In this document: positions 25,016 to 35,200 of the stretch, in pieces
How the letters are laid out: each line of letters opens with the position of its first letter
How positions within the stretch are numbered: position 1 is the first letter of the stretch
NCBI RefSeq assembly: GCF_020404845.1
Contig: NZ_JAIOJZ010000009.1
Location: forward strand, 62,001 to 126,000
DNA from: Streptomyces hyderabadensis
GTDB taxonomy: Bacteria > Actinomycetota > Actinomycetes > Streptomycetales > Streptomycetaceae
DNA length: 64,000 nt
Reading direction: 5' to 3'
Made by a program: the position numbers and the translations under genes
Notes under the pieces: model-generated
What the model was told of the DNA's origin: nothing
The model's input: the letters and a program-made list of their open reading frames with translations, nothing else
Database searches by the model: none

Positions 25016-25741
25016 ATGACCGGCAAGCCCCTCGTCGCCATCCTCAGCGGTGCCGGCGTCTCGACCGACTCCGGCATCCCCGACTACCGCGGCCCGAACG
25101 GGCTGTGGCGGCGCGACCCGGAGGCCGAGAAGCTCGTCACCTACGAGTACTACATGGCCGATCCGGAGATCAGGCGGCGCTCCTGGCTGATGCGCCGCGA
25201 CAGTGCGGCGCTGCACGCCGAGCCGAACGCGGCGCACCGTGCGGTGGCCGAGCTGGAGCGGCGCGGGGTGCCGGTCCGGGTGATCACACAGAACGTGGAC
25301 GGTCTGCACCAGCTCGCCGGGCTCTCCGCCCGCAAGGTGCTCGAACTGCACGGCACCGCCCGCGCCTGCGTGTGCACCGGTTGCGGGGCCCGGGGACCGA
25401 TGGCGGACGTCCTCGCCCGGGTCGAGGCCGGGGAGGACGACCCGCCGTGTCCGGACTGCGGCGGCATCCTGAAGCCGGCGACCGTGATGTTCGGCGAGCG
25501 CCTCGACCCGGTGGTGCTGGGCGAGGCGGTCGCCATCAGCGAGGCGTGCCAGGTCTTCGTCGCCGTCGGCACCAGCCTCCAGGTGCACCCCGCCGCCGGG
25601 CTGGCCGGTGTCGCCGTCGAGCACGGGGCCCGGCTGGTCGTGGTCAACGCGGAGCCGACGCCTTACGACGAGCTGGCCGACGAGGTGGTCCGGGAGCCGA
25701 TCGGCTCAGCCCTGCCCGAGCTGCTGCGCGGGCTGGGCTGA
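25016..25741 (+). CDS. NAD-dependent protein deacylase (sirtuin)
   Basis: The 241-residue protein has the sirtuin motifs GAGVSTDSGIPDYRG (NAD binding), TQNVDGLH, the catalytic His112 (LELHGT) and a zinc site formed by Cys120, Cys123, Cys145 and Cys148. It removes acyl groups from lysines using NAD+. The ATG at 25016 follows TACCCT (25003-25008) by 7 nt without a ribosome site, so the mRNA may be leaderless. Confidence 0.93.
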   Translation: MTGKPLVAILSGAGVSTDSGIPDYRGPNGLWRRDPEAEKLVTYEYYMADPEIRRRSWLMRRDSAALHAEPNAAHRAVAELERRGVPVRVITQNVDGLHQLAGLSARKVLELHGTARACVCTGCGARGPMADVLARVEAGEDDPPCPDCGGILKPATVMFGERLDPVVLGEAVAISEACQVFVAVGTSLQVHPAAGLAGVAVEHGARLVVVNAEPTPYDELADEVVREPIGSALPELLRGLG

Positions 25742-25769
25742 GCCGCGTCGTCACGAGGACGGTCGGAAG

Positions 25770-26639
25770 TCAGAACAGGGTGTCGGCGAGGCGCTCGACC
25801 TGGTCGGGGTCCGAGGACCAGCAGTAGAGCACGACCTCGTCGGCGCCGATGCCGCGGAAGGCGTCGACGGCCGAGCGGATCTCCCGCGCGGTGGTGAGCA
25901 GGCCCTTGGTCATGTACTCGGCGCGCCCGGTGAAGGCGTAGTAGTCGCCGAGCGCCCGGCGGGCCCGCTCCACGGTGGCGTCGGGGCCGAGGGCCACGCT
26001 GGCCTGGGCGACCAGGTGCGGCCGCCCGGGCCGGTCGTACCGCTGCCAGACCGCCTCGGCCTGGCGGAACAGGCCGCTCATGTGCGCGGCGGGCAGCGCA
26101 GCGCCGAGGAACCCGTCGCCGAAGCGGCCGACCCGCTCCAGCGCGGCCGGGGCGAAGCCGCCGAACAGCACCCGCGGGCCGCCGGGCGTCGCGGGGCGGG
26201 GCCCGATGGGGCCGACGTCGCGGCCGTAGGGCTCGCCGTCCCAGGTACGGCGCAGGAGGGTCATCTGCTCGTCGAGGCGGCGGCCCCGGCGGTGCAGGTC
26301 GATGCCGGCGGCGAGGCAGTCGTCGGCCCGCCCGCCGACTCCGATGCCGAGGGTGAAGCGGCCGCCCGACAGCCGGTCCAGGGTGGCGGTCTGCTTGGCG
26401 AGCAGTGCGGTGTTGTGGACGGGGGCGATCAGTACCTCGGTCTGCAGGCGGATGCGGGAGGTGGCGCCCGCCAGGGTCGCGAGGGTGATCAGTGGTTCGG
26501 GGTTGTCGTAGACGAGCCGGTCGAGCAGGCCGAGTGTGCTGAAGGGGAGCGCGTCGGCGCGCCGGGCCCAGCTCAGCAGCAGCGCGGGGTCGTCGACGGG
26601 GAGGCCGAGACCGACGGGCAGGGGGTGCGTGGGATGCAT
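25770..26639 (-). CDS. LLM-class flavin-dependent oxidoreductase
   Basis: The 289-residue protein resembles luciferase-like monooxygenases using FMN or F420: an N-terminal barrel start (VGLGLPVDDPALLLSWARRAD), the conserved RLSGGRFTLGIGVGGRADD and a late FGGFAPAALERVGRFGDGF. The substrate is unknown. The ATG at 26639 has GGAGGA upstream. The 199 bp before it, up to the methyltransferase gene, contain nothing I can identify. Confidence 0.87.
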   Translation of the reverse strand: MHPTHPLPVGLGLPVDDPALLLSWARRADALPFSTLGLLDRLVYDNPEPLITLATLAGATSRIRLQTEVLIAPVHNTALLAKQTATLDRLSGGRFTLGIGVGGRADDCLAAGIDLHRRGRRLDEQMTLLRRTWDGEPYGRDVGPIGPRPATPGGPRVLFGGFAPAALERVGRFGDGFLGAALPAAHMSGLFRQAEAVWQRYDRPGRPHLVAQASVALGPDATVERARRALGDYYAFTGRAEYMTKGLLTTAREIRSAVDAFRGIGADEVVLYCWSSDPDQVERLADTLF

Positions 26640-26838
26640 GGGTGCAGTCCTCCGGAGGGCATGGCGAATACTGCGCCGCCCCTCCGTGGCTCCGGGCTGC
26701 CGTGCGCGGGCCTGCTCCCCATCTGCGGCATCGTTCGGGAGAGCGTGGTCGTCGAAGTCCGGTGAGCGTAACGGGCCCGGCGGCGGGCGGGCAACGCGTT
26801 TCCGGCCCGGACCCGCGGCCGGGAGCTGCGGCCCGCGT

Positions 26839-27333
26839 CTAGAAGAGCGGCTCCGGTCCCGCCGCACCCCGTTCGAAGTCCAGCAGCCGCTGCTTGCGCG
26901 CCAGGCCGCCGCCGTAGCCGGTGAGGCCGCCGCTCGCGCCGATGACGCGGTGGCAGGGGACGATGATGCCGATCGGGTTGCGGCCGTTGGCGAGGCCCAC
27001 CGCGCGGGAGGCGGCCGGGTTGCCGAGGGCCGCGGCGAGTTCGCCGTAGGTGCGGGTCTCGCCGTAGGGGATCTGCTGGAGCTGGGCCCAGACGGTGCGC
27101 TGGAACGGGGTGCCGTTCAGCCGCAGGCCGACGGTGAAGTCCTTCAGTTCGCCGGTGAAGTAGGCCTCCAGCTGTTCCTCGGTCTCGGCGAAGGGGCGTT
27201 CGTCGCGCTCGCCGAAGGTCTCCTCCGGCGGGCGGTGGCGCTGGTCGGTCATGTAGAGGCCGCACAGGGTGCCGTCCTCGGCGACGAGGGTGAGGGCGCC
27301 GTAGGGGCTGTCGATCACGGTGTGCTGTTTCAC
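26839..27333 (-). CDS. ogt: methylated-DNA-[protein]-cysteine S-methyltransferase
   Basis: The 164-residue protein has the active-site motif PCHRV with acceptor Cys127, the helix-turn-helix segment ETRTYGELAAALGNPAASRAV and the NPIGIIVP segment. It moves methyl groups from O6-methylguanine or O4-methylthymine in DNA to itself. It lies 64 bp after the Ada-AlkA gene on the same strand and is probably in the same operon, forming an alkylation-repair pair. Confidence 0.94.
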   Translation of the reverse strand: MKQHTVIDSPYGALTLVAEDGTLCGLYMTDQRHRPPEETFGERDERPFAETEEQLEAYFTGELKDFTVGLRLNGTPFQRTVWAQLQQIPYGETRTYGELAAALGNPAASRAVGLANGRNPIGIIVPCHRVIGASGGLTGYGGGLARKQRLLDFERGAAGPEPLF

Positions 27334-27397
27334 GGGTTTCGCTCCGGTTCCTGAAACGGGCTCGAACGGGCTGTGCGGGCTGTGCGGGCCCTACCGG

Positions 27398-28870
27398 CTA
27401 TACGGGCAGGAAGTTGATCGGGTGGTCGTCGGTCGCCCACAGGTACTGGACGGCGTACGCCCGCCAGGGCCGCCAGGCCGTCGCGCGGGCGGTGAGCGCG
27501 GCCGGGGTGGAGGGCAGGCCGAGTTCGGCGGCGGCGCGGCGGATGCCGAGGTCGGTGGGGAGGAAGGCGTCGGGGTCGCCGAGGGCGCGCATGGCGATGA
27601 CGTCGGCCGTCCAGGGGCCGAAGCCGGGGAGGTCGAGGAGCCGGGCGCGGGTCTCGGCCCAGTCGCTCTCGACGCCCAGGTTGACCGAGCCGTCGGCCAG
27701 GTGGGAGACCAGGGTGGTGAAGGTGGTGCGGCGGGTCCTGGGCATCGCCAGGGTCTCCGGGTCCACGGCCGCCAGGGCCCCGGTGGACGGGAAGAGGTGG
27801 GTCAGGCCGCCCTCGGGGTCGTCCACCGGGTCGCCGTGCGCGGTGACCAGGCGGGCGGCGTGGGTGCGGGCGGCGGCGGTGGAGACCTGCTGGCCGAGCA
27901 CGGCCCGGACGGCGAACTCCGCCTCGTCCACGGTGCGGGGCACCCGTCGGCCGGGGGCCTTGTCGACGAGGGGCGCGAGCAGCGGGTCGGCGCGCAGCTG
28001 GTCGTCGATCGCCGTCGGGTCGGCGTCCAGGTCGAGCAGGCGCCGGCAGCGGCTGATGGCGACGGTCAGGTCACGCAGGTCGCTGAGGGTGAGGCGGCAG
28101 GCGATGTGGTCGGGGTTCGGGGTGAGGGCCACGATCCCGTGACCGTAGGGCAGGCGCAGGGTGCGGCGGTACGCGCCCTCCCGCCACTCCTCCACGCCGG
28201 GTACGGCGGTGGCGGCGAGATGGCCGAAGAGGTTGTCGGGGTTGAGCGGGGCGCGGAACGGGAGGCGGAGGGACAGGGCGCCGGGGGCGGTGGGGACCGG
28301 GCGGTTCCTGGGGGCGCGGGTGCGCAGTTCGCTCGGCGAGAGGGCGTAGACCTCGCGGACCGTGTCGTTGAAGGTGCGGATGGAGGAGAATCCGGCCGCG
28401 AAGGCGATGTCCGCCATGGGCAGCGGGGTGGTCTCGATCAGCAGCCGGGCGGTCTGGGCGCGCTGGGCCCGGGCGAGCGCGAGGGGGCCGGCGCCGAGTT
28501 CGGCCAGGAGCTGGCGTTCGACCTGGCGGGTGCTGTAACCGAGGCGGCCGGCGAGGCCGGGTACGCCCTCGCGGTCCACGATGCCGTCGGCGATCAGGCG
28601 CATGGCGCGGGCCGTGAGATCGGCGCGCCGGTTCCACTCGGGCGAGCCGGGGCTGGTGTCCGGGCGGCACCGCTTGCACGCCCGGAACCCGGCCTGCTGG
28701 CAGGCGGCCGCGCTCGGGTAGAAGGTCATGTTCGCGGGCTTGGGCGGCACCACCGGGCAGCTGGGCCGGCAGTAGATGCGGGTCGTCAGGACGGCCGTGA
28801 AGAACCAGCCGTCGAACCGCGCGTCCTTCGACTGCACGGCGCGCACGCAGCGCTCGGTGTCGGTGTGCAT
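27398..28870 (-). CDS. alkA: Ada regulator-AlkA glycosylase fusion
   Basis: The 490-residue protein has an Ada zinc domain with Cys34, Cys38, Cys65 and Cys68 in the same spacing as E. coli Ada (Cys34 would accept methyl from phosphotriesters), an AraC-type helix-turn-helix (about 85-185), an AlkA N-terminal domain and an HhH-GPD glycosylase domain with LPGFGPWTADVI and catalytic Asp440 in TDLG. It therefore combines methylation sensing and gene activation with excision of alkylated bases. The Ada O6-methylguanine domain is missing, and the separate ogt next door supplies it. The start is uncertain: ATGs at 28870, 28882 and 28900 share one GGAGG; 28870 has the most usable spacing. Confidence 0.9.
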   Translation of the reverse strand: MHTDTERCVRAVQSKDARFDGWFFTAVLTTRIYCRPSCPVVPPKPANMTFYPSAAACQQAGFRACKRCRPDTSPGSPEWNRRADLTARAMRLIADGIVDREGVPGLAGRLGYSTRQVERQLLAELGAGPLALARAQRAQTARLLIETTPLPMADIAFAAGFSSIRTFNDTVREVYALSPSELRTRAPRNRPVPTAPGALSLRLPFRAPLNPDNLFGHLAATAVPGVEEWREGAYRRTLRLPYGHGIVALTPNPDHIACRLTLSDLRDLTVAISRCRRLLDLDADPTAIDDQLRADPLLAPLVDKAPGRRVPRTVDEAEFAVRAVLGQQVSTAAARTHAARLVTAHGDPVDDPEGGLTHLFPSTGALAAVDPETLAMPRTRRTTFTTLVSHLADGSVNLGVESDWAETRARLLDLPGFGPWTADVIAMRALGDPDAFLPTDLGIRRAAAELGLPSTPAALTARATAWRPWRAYAVQYLWATDDHPINFLPV

Positions 28871-28988
28871 TCCCGTCTGCATGCCTCCAGGATGGTCCAT
28901 CGGCCGGGCCTGGGCTGGCGGGAATCCGACATGGACGTGCCGCGTACTGGGATCCCGCGGATCACGGCGCGTGCGGGCGCCCTGCGGA

Positions 28989-30890
28989 TCACTCCGCCCG
29001 CCAGGCCGACTCGCGCAGCAGCCGCAGGCCGTTCAGACCGACCAGCACGGTCGAGCCCTCGTGGCCCGCGACGCCGAGCGGCAGCGGCAGGTGGCCGATC
29101 AGGTCCCACAGGACGAGGACGGTGATGAAGACACCGGCGACGACCAGGTTCTGGACGACCAGGCGGCGCGCGCGCCGGGAGAGCCGTACGACGGCGGGTA
29201 CGGCGGTCAGCTCGTCGCGCACGACGACCGCGTCGGCGGTCTCCAGGGCGAGGTCGGAGCCGGCCCGGCCCATGGCGACCCCGGCGTGCGCGGCGGCCAG
29301 CGCGGGGGCGTCGTTGACGCCGTCGCCGACGAAGAGCACCTTGCGACCGGCCCGCTCCCGCTCCCGTACGGCCTCGACCTTGTCCTCGGGCAGCAGCCCG
29401 GCCCGGACGTCGGTGATGCCGGTCGCGTCGGCCACGCGGGCGGCGGCCGCCGCGTGGTCGCCGGTGAGCAGGGCGGGGGCGGTGCCGGTGAGGGCGGTGA
29501 GCCGGGTGGTGGCCTCGGCGGCGTCGGCGCGCAGGCGGTCGGTGAGGGCGAGGGTGCCCAGGAGGGTGCCGTCGCGGGTGACGCGGACGGTGGTCTCGGC
29601 GCCCTCGGGGGTGTCCGCGCGGCCGACGTGCACCGTGCGGCCGTCGATCACGGCCGTCACCCCGCGGCCGGGAGCCGCCGTGAAGTCGTCCGCGGGCGCG
29701 GTGCGCAGCCCCCGGGCCCGGGCGGCGGCCACGATCGCACGGGCCAGCGGGTGTTCGCTGGGATGCTCGGCGGCCGCGGCGAGGGCGAGGAGGGCGTCCT
29801 CGTCGGCCCCGGCGCCGGCCACGGGGGTCACGGCGGTCACCTCGGGGGTGCCCTCGGTGAGGGTGCCGGTCTTGTCGAGGGCGGCGGTGTCGATCTCGCC
29901 GAGGCGTTCCATGGCGACCGCCGACTTGACCAGGACGCCGTGCCGCCCGGCGTTGGCGATGGCCGAGAGCAGCGGCGGCATGGTCGCCAGCACGACCGCG
30001 CACGGCGAGGCGACGATCATGAAGGTCATGGCGCGCAGCAGGGCGTCCGTGAGGTCGGCGCCGAAGGCGAGCGGGATGCCGAAGACCGCGAGGGTGGCCG
30101 CGACCACGCCGACCGAGTAGCGCTGCTCGATCTTCTCGATGAACAGCTGGGTCGGCGCCTTGGTGCGGGACGCCTCCTCGACCAGGGTGACGATCCGGGC
30201 GATGACCGAGTCGGCCGGGTCGCGACCGACGCGGACGCGCAGGGCGCCGGTGCCGTTGAGGGTGCCGGCGAAGACGTCGTCGCCGGGGCGCTTGAGGACG
30301 GGCAGGGACTCGCCGGTGATGGTGGCCTGGTCGACCTCCCCGCTGCCCTCGACGACCGCGCCGTCGGCGCCGATCCGCTCCCCCGGCCGGACCAGGACCA
30401 GGTCGCCGACGGCGAGGTCGGCGGTCGGGACGGTCTCCTCGGCGCCGTCGCGGACCCGGGTCGCGGTGGTGGGCGCGAGGTCGAGCAGGCCGCGCACGGA
30501 GTCGGCGGTGCGGGCGGTGGCCAGGGCCTCCAGGGCGCCGGAGGTGGCGAAGATGACGATCAGCAGGGCGCCGTCGAGCACCTGCCCGATGGCAGCCGCG
30601 CCGAGCGCCGCGACGATCATCAGCAGGTCGACGTCCAGGGTCTTCTCGCGCAGCGCCCGCAGCCCTTCGAGGGCGGGCTCCCAGCCGCCGGCCGCGTAGG
30701 CGACGGCGTACAGCGGGCCGTACGTCCAGGCGGGGGCGGAGCCGAGGTCGAGCGGCAGGGCGAGGAGGAAGGCGACGAGGGAGACCAGCGCCCAGCGGGC
30801 CTCGGGCAGGGCGAGGACGCGGGTGCGGCGGCGGGGCGGCGCGGCGGTGGCGGGCGCGGCCTGCGGAGCGGGAGCGACGGTGGTGGACAC
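28989..30890 (-). CDS. P1B-4-type heavy-metal-exporting ATPase
   Basis: The 633-residue protein has the P-type ATPase motifs TGES, DKTGTLT, the His-Pro motif SEHPLA and GDGVNDAPAL. The membrane metal motif is SPC (ASPCAV), and the last helix carries HEGST, both marks of the P1B-4 group that exports Co2+, Zn2+, Ni2+ or Fe2+. It lacks an N-terminal HMA domain. The GTG at 30890 follows a TATGGT -10-like hexamer (30903-30898) by 7 nt and may be a leaderless start; ATGs at 30902 and 30914 are alternatives. It is divergent from an ArsR sensor and shares an operator with it. Confidence 0.92.
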   Translation of the reverse strand: MSTTVAPAPQAAPATAAPPRRRTRVLALPEARWALVSLVAFLLALPLDLGSAPAWTYGPLYAVAYAAGGWEPALEGLRALREKTLDVDLLMIVAALGAAAIGQVLDGALLIVIFATSGALEALATARTADSVRGLLDLAPTTATRVRDGAEETVPTADLAVGDLVLVRPGERIGADGAVVEGSGEVDQATITGESLPVLKRPGDDVFAGTLNGTGALRVRVGRDPADSVIARIVTLVEEASRTKAPTQLFIEKIEQRYSVGVVAATLAVFGIPLAFGADLTDALLRAMTFMIVASPCAVVLATMPPLLSAIANAGRHGVLVKSAVAMERLGEIDTAALDKTGTLTEGTPEVTAVTPVAGAGADEDALLALAAAAEHPSEHPLARAIVAAARARGLRTAPADDFTAAPGRGVTAVIDGRTVHVGRADTPEGAETTVRVTRDGTLLGTLALTDRLRADAAEATTRLTALTGTAPALLTGDHAAAAARVADATGITDVRAGLLPEDKVEAVRERERAGRKVLFVGDGVNDAPALAAAHAGVAMGRAGSDLALETADAVVVRDELTAVPAVVRLSRRARRLVVQNLVVAGVFITVLVLWDLIGHLPLPLGVAGHEGSTVLVGLNGLRLLRESAWRAE

Positions 30891-30909
30891 GCGCCACACC
30901 ATACAGGAA

Positions 30910-30947
30910 CACATGAAGACTCATTCATTCGTTCATCTGTTCATGTG
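30910..30947. promoter_or_regulatory. shared operator of the metal ATPase and its ArsR repressor
   Basis: CACATGAA (30910-30917) and TTCATGTG (30940-30947) are perfect 8-bp arms, with further TTCAT units between them (30923-30936). The A+T-rich stretch lies over the promoter regions of both divergent genes, as expected for an ArsR/SmtB repressor. Confidence 0.6.
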
Positions 30948-30986
30948 CCTCCTGGGAGTCCTCCGGGGGGTGCGTAAGATGACCGC

Positions 30987-31349
30987 ATGGGTCACGGAGC
31001 CGCCGACACCGCGCAGGACGCCGCCGAGCGGGTGCGCCTGGACGCGGACAACGTCGCGAAGGTGGCCACGACCCTCCAGGCCCTGTCCACCCCGTCCCGG
31101 CTGCTGATCCTGGCCCGGCTGCGCGAGGGCCCGCTGCCCGCCACCGAGCTGGCGACCGAGGTCGGCATGGAGCAGTCGGCCTGCTCGCACCAGCTGCGGC
31201 TGCTGCGCAACCTCGGTCTGGTGGTCGGCGAGCGCCGGGGCCGTTCGGTGGTGTACGCCCTGCACGACGACCATGTCGCCGAGCTGCTCGACCAGGCCGT
31301 CTTCCACGTGGAGCACCTGCGGCTGGGGATCAGCGACACGGCTGAGTGA
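30987..31349 (+). CDS. ArsR/SmtB-type metal sensor with alpha-5 site
   Basis: The 120-residue winged-helix repressor has the recognition helix SACSHQLRLLRNLGLV. Near the C-terminus Asp94, His96, His107 and His110 form D-x-H-x10-H-x2-H, exactly the alpha-5 metal site of SmtB, CzrA and NmtR, which sense Zn, Co or Ni. The ELCVC arsenic-type site is absent. TAAGAT at 30975-30980 lies 6 nt before the ATG, suggesting a leaderless transcript. It probably represses the divergent P1B-4 exporter. Confidence 0.92.
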   Translation: MGHGAADTAQDAAERVRLDADNVAKVATTLQALSTPSRLLILARLREGPLPATELATEVGMEQSACSHQLRLLRNLGLVVGERRGRSVVYALHDDHVAELLDQAVFHVEHLRLGISDTAE

Positions 31350-32208
31350 GCAGCCGCCGCATGGTCTCGGCCGCGCGTACGGCGGCGTCCGCACAGCAGT
31401 TGTTGAACAGTACGTGCAGCTCGTCCGCCTGCCGGGCGGCGCGCCGCAACCGGGGCACCCAGGCGGCGAGTTCGGTCACGTCGTAGTCGTACCGGAAGCG
31501 GTCCTCCTTGCCGCCCCTCCCCCAGGCCGCGCTGCGGCCGTGGAACCGTACGACGGCGAGGGCGGGCCGGGTGACCGGCGCGATGGGCGGCAGGGAACCG
31601 GGCAGCCGCTGGGCCATGTCGGTGCCGACGGCCGACACGCCCAGAGCGGACAGCAGCGCGTGGGTGGACTCCGCACGCTCCGGTTCCCACCACCCCGGAT
31701 GGCGGAACTCCACGGCGACCGGCCACCCCTCGGTACGCAGGGCGCACGCTTCGAGCGTCGCGTCGGCCGGGTCGCCCGGCGCGAACCACGGCGGGAACTG
31801 GAACAGCACGGTGCCGAGCCGCCCGGCCTTGCGCAGCGGCTCGACCGCCTCGGCGAAGCGCCCCCACACCTCGTCCAGCAGGCCCTCGCTCGCCCGCCCG
31901 CGCCTGAGCGGGCCGGTATCGGTTCCGCGCAGGTCCGCGGGGAGGGCCTCCGCGCGCGTGGGGTGGCCGGTCAGCAGGGAGAACGCCTTGACGTCGAAGC
32001 GGAAGCCGTCCGGTGTGCGCTCCACCCACAGCTCGCTGTTGCGCCGGCTCGGCAACGCGTAGTACCCGGCGTCCGCTTCGACGACGGGCAGCCGCGAGGC
32101 GTAGTGCCGCAGCCGCCCCTCCGCGTCCCGGCGCCCGCGCGGGTACCAGCCGCTCGCCAGGAGCTGCCGGTCCGTCCACGAACAGGCGCCGACCAGAACC
32201 TCACCCAT
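31330..32208 (-). CDS. DUF72 family protein (YecE-like)
   Basis: The 292-residue protein matches the DUF72 barrel family, with the opening VGACSWTDRQLL, ADAGYYALPS, FQFPPWF and AVEFRHPGWW. The biochemical function of the family is not established. Its end overlaps the end of the ArsR gene by 20 bp in convergent orientation. Confidence 0.85.
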   Translation of the reverse strand: MGEVLVGACSWTDRQLLASGWYPRGRRDAEGRLRHYASRLPVVEADAGYYALPSRRNSELWVERTPDGFRFDVKAFSLLTGHPTRAEALPADLRGTDTGPLRRGRASEGLLDEVWGRFAEAVEPLRKAGRLGTVLFQFPPWFAPGDPADATLEACALRTEGWPVAVEFRHPGWWEPERAESTHALLSALGVSAVGTDMAQRLPGSLPPIAPVTRPALAVVRFHGRSAAWGRGGKEDRFRYDYDVTELAAWVPRLRRAARQADELHVLFNNCCADAAVRAAETMRRLLTQPCR

Positions 32209-32249
32209 GGGAGCCCGGAGTACCCCGGGCTCCCCCGTTCATCCCCCGG

Positions 32250-35200
32250 CTACTCCGTAGCCGTCGGCCGTCGTGAGGCGCGCATCGCGTCCCGCACGTC
32301 GGTGAGCGGGCGCAGCCGGTAGGTGTAGGCGTAGTCGCGGTCGGCGAAGAGCTTGTACTCGTCGTGGGTGTGCGCGCCCCAGCTGTTGTCGCCGCCGACG
32401 CCCATCTGCCGGTGGTTGAGGCGCAGGACGACCTCGTCCCTCGGGGTGAGCTGGTAGTCGTGCCGCACGCCGGTCGACAGGTCCTCGGGGGTGAAGAAGG
32501 AGGCGTTGGCCTCCAGCAGGGGTTCGCCGGAGGCGAGCAGACCCATGCCGTGGCGGTCGGTGAGGGCGATCCAGCGGACGTCGGTCTTGTTGCCGTTCTC
32601 CTGCGGGCGGATGTACGGCGTCCACTGCTCGGCGACGGTCCCGGAGTAGAGGCCGACGTCCGTGCCGTCGTTGCGGTCCCAGTGGTTCTCCTCGGGGCCG
32701 CGGCCGTACCAGTGCACGCGGTCCAGCCGGCGCGGCAGGAACAGCATCGTGCCGACCTCGGGGATGTAGGGCAGGTTCGCGGCGCCCGGGTGCAGGGTGT
32801 TGTCGACCTTGACCTCGCCGTTGCCGAACACCGTGTAGGTGGTGCTGTAGGCGGACTCCACCGAGGTGGGCAAGGTGCCGGTGACCTTGATCTCGACGGC
32901 CCGGTCGCCGAGCGCGCGCACGGCGACGCCGGTGACCTTCCGGCGGGCGCCCGCGTCGCGCCAGGTCTGGTTGCGGGTGTGCTGGCCGTTGCCCTTGTCG
33001 TTGTCGGTGGGCGCGCGCCAGAAGTTGGGCACCGGCCCGGAGGTGAGCAGCCGGGTGCCCTTCGCCTCGTAGGAGGTGATGGTGCCGGTGCGCTTGTCGA
33101 CGGTGACCGAGAAGTCCTTGCCGGTGATCCTGACGTCCCGGTCGCGGTCCGCTTGGCGCAGGGCCGGGACGCTCGCCAGGCGTACCGGGACAGGGGCGGG
33201 GGCGCCGGCCTCGACGGGGAGCTGCTGCCGGGCCACCTCGAAGCCGGCCTTCGCCCAGGGGGTGGGCTCCTTGGTGGTGAAGGAGAGGTGGAGGAAGTAC
33301 TCGGTGCCCGGGGCGGGACGGTCCGGCAGGCGTACGGGGACGGTGATGTCCTTGCTGGAGCGCGGTGCCACGTCCAGCTGGTCCCGGGTCAGCTTCCCGC
33401 TCCGTACCACCTCGCCGTCGGCGACGAGTTCCCAGCGGCCGTCGAACTCGTGCAGGCGGGTGAAGAGGTACTCGTTGGTGAGGGTGACGGCGCCGGGGCC
33501 GCCGCCGGGGGTGCGGGCGGCGTTGATCGCCTGGTAGATGCGCTTGACCTCGGCGGCCTTGCCGGTGTGGCCGCGGTCGGCGGTGACGATGCCGTCCGCG
33601 ACGAAGGCGCCGTCGTTGGGGTTGTCGCCCCAGTCGCCGCCGTAGGCGAGGAACGTCTTGTCCCCGGGGCGCTTCTGCTCGCTCTTCACGGTGGCGGCGT
33701 CGAACCAGAACCGCACGCCGTCGTCGCCGGGGCCGCGGCCCTCGGAGGCAAGTTCGGCGGCGCCCAGGGCGCGGGCGTAGACGCGGGCGCGGCGGATGGT
33801 GCCGCTGAACTCCCGTACCTGGTTGTCGGCGTCGGAGGCGAGCGCGAGCGGCGCGGTGTTGCTGCTGGGGCGCCGGTCGGTGGTGCGGGTGGCCCGTTCG
33901 ACGCCGTCGACGTAGAGGGTCAGGGTCCCGGCGTCCGCGTCGAAGACGCCCGCGAGGTGGTGCTCGCGGCCGGTCCAGTCGTCCGGCACGGTCCAGTTGG
34001 CGGTGATCCACTGGCCTTCGGAGTGGATGAAGAACTCAAGGGTCCGGCCGTTCTGCTTCAGCGCGTACTGGGTGTCGCCCTTGGCGATGATCGGCTGGTG
34101 GTAGCCCGTCACGTGCGGGGTGACCCAGGCCTCCAGGGTCAGTGAACCGGTGAGGTCGAGGCGGTCGTCACGCTCGAAGACGGTGATGCCGGACAGGCCC
34201 TTGTCGCGGTCGAGGGTGCCGCGGGTGGCGAGGATCTCGCCGCGCAGCCCGGCCGGCCCGGCCTCGGTGAGCAGGGTGCGGGCGGGGACGGGCGTGTAGA
34301 GGGACTGGTCGACGAAGTCCCAGATCCAGCCGCCCTGGAGGACGTCGTAGCGGCGGACTAGGTCCCAGTACTTCTTGAAGTTGCCGGTGGAGTTCCCCAT
34401 CGAGTGGGCGTACTCGATCATCACGTACGGCCGGGTGTCGGCGGTGTCCTTCGCGCGCTGCTCGACGCGCTGCGGGGTGTCGTACATCTCCGAGCGGATG
34501 TCGCTGACGCCGGGTCGGTCGTCGCCCTCGTACTGGATGACGCGGGTGGCGTCGTAGGAGCGGATCCAGTCGTGCATGGCGGTGAAGGTGGAGCCGCCGC
34601 CCGCCTCGTTGCCCAGTGACCAGATGACGACCGAGGCGTGGTTCTTGTCCCGGTGCACCATGTTCTGCGCGCGGGCCACGCAGGCGGCGGTCCAGTCGGG
34701 ATGGTCGCCGGGGTACTCGTCGCGGATGCCGTGGGTCTCCAGGTTGGTCTCGTCGACGAGGTAGAGGCCGTACTCGTCCGCCAGTTCCAGCCAGTACGGG
34801 TTGTTGGGGTAGTGCGAGGTGCGGACGCTGTTCATGTTCATCCGCTTGATGATCCTGATGTCCTCGACCATGTCCTCGCGGGTGAGCGCGGTGCCGCGGG
34901 AGGGGTGCATCTCGTGGCGGTTGGTGCCGCGGAGGGACACCGGCTCGCCGTTGATCCGCATCAGGCCGTCCTTGAGCGCGAACTCACGGAAGCCGACCCG
35001 GTGGGACAGGGTCTCGGTCACCTTGCCCGCGGGATCCCGCAGGCGCAGGACGGCCGTGTAGAGGTTCGGGTGTTCGGCCGACCAGAGCCGGGGCTTCGGC
35101 ACGGCCTTCGCGGCCCGTACGGTGACGTCCTCACCGGCGCGGGCGGTGCCCACGTCGACGGGCTGCTCCAGCGGCCGGGACCAGACGGCGTGGCCGCGCG

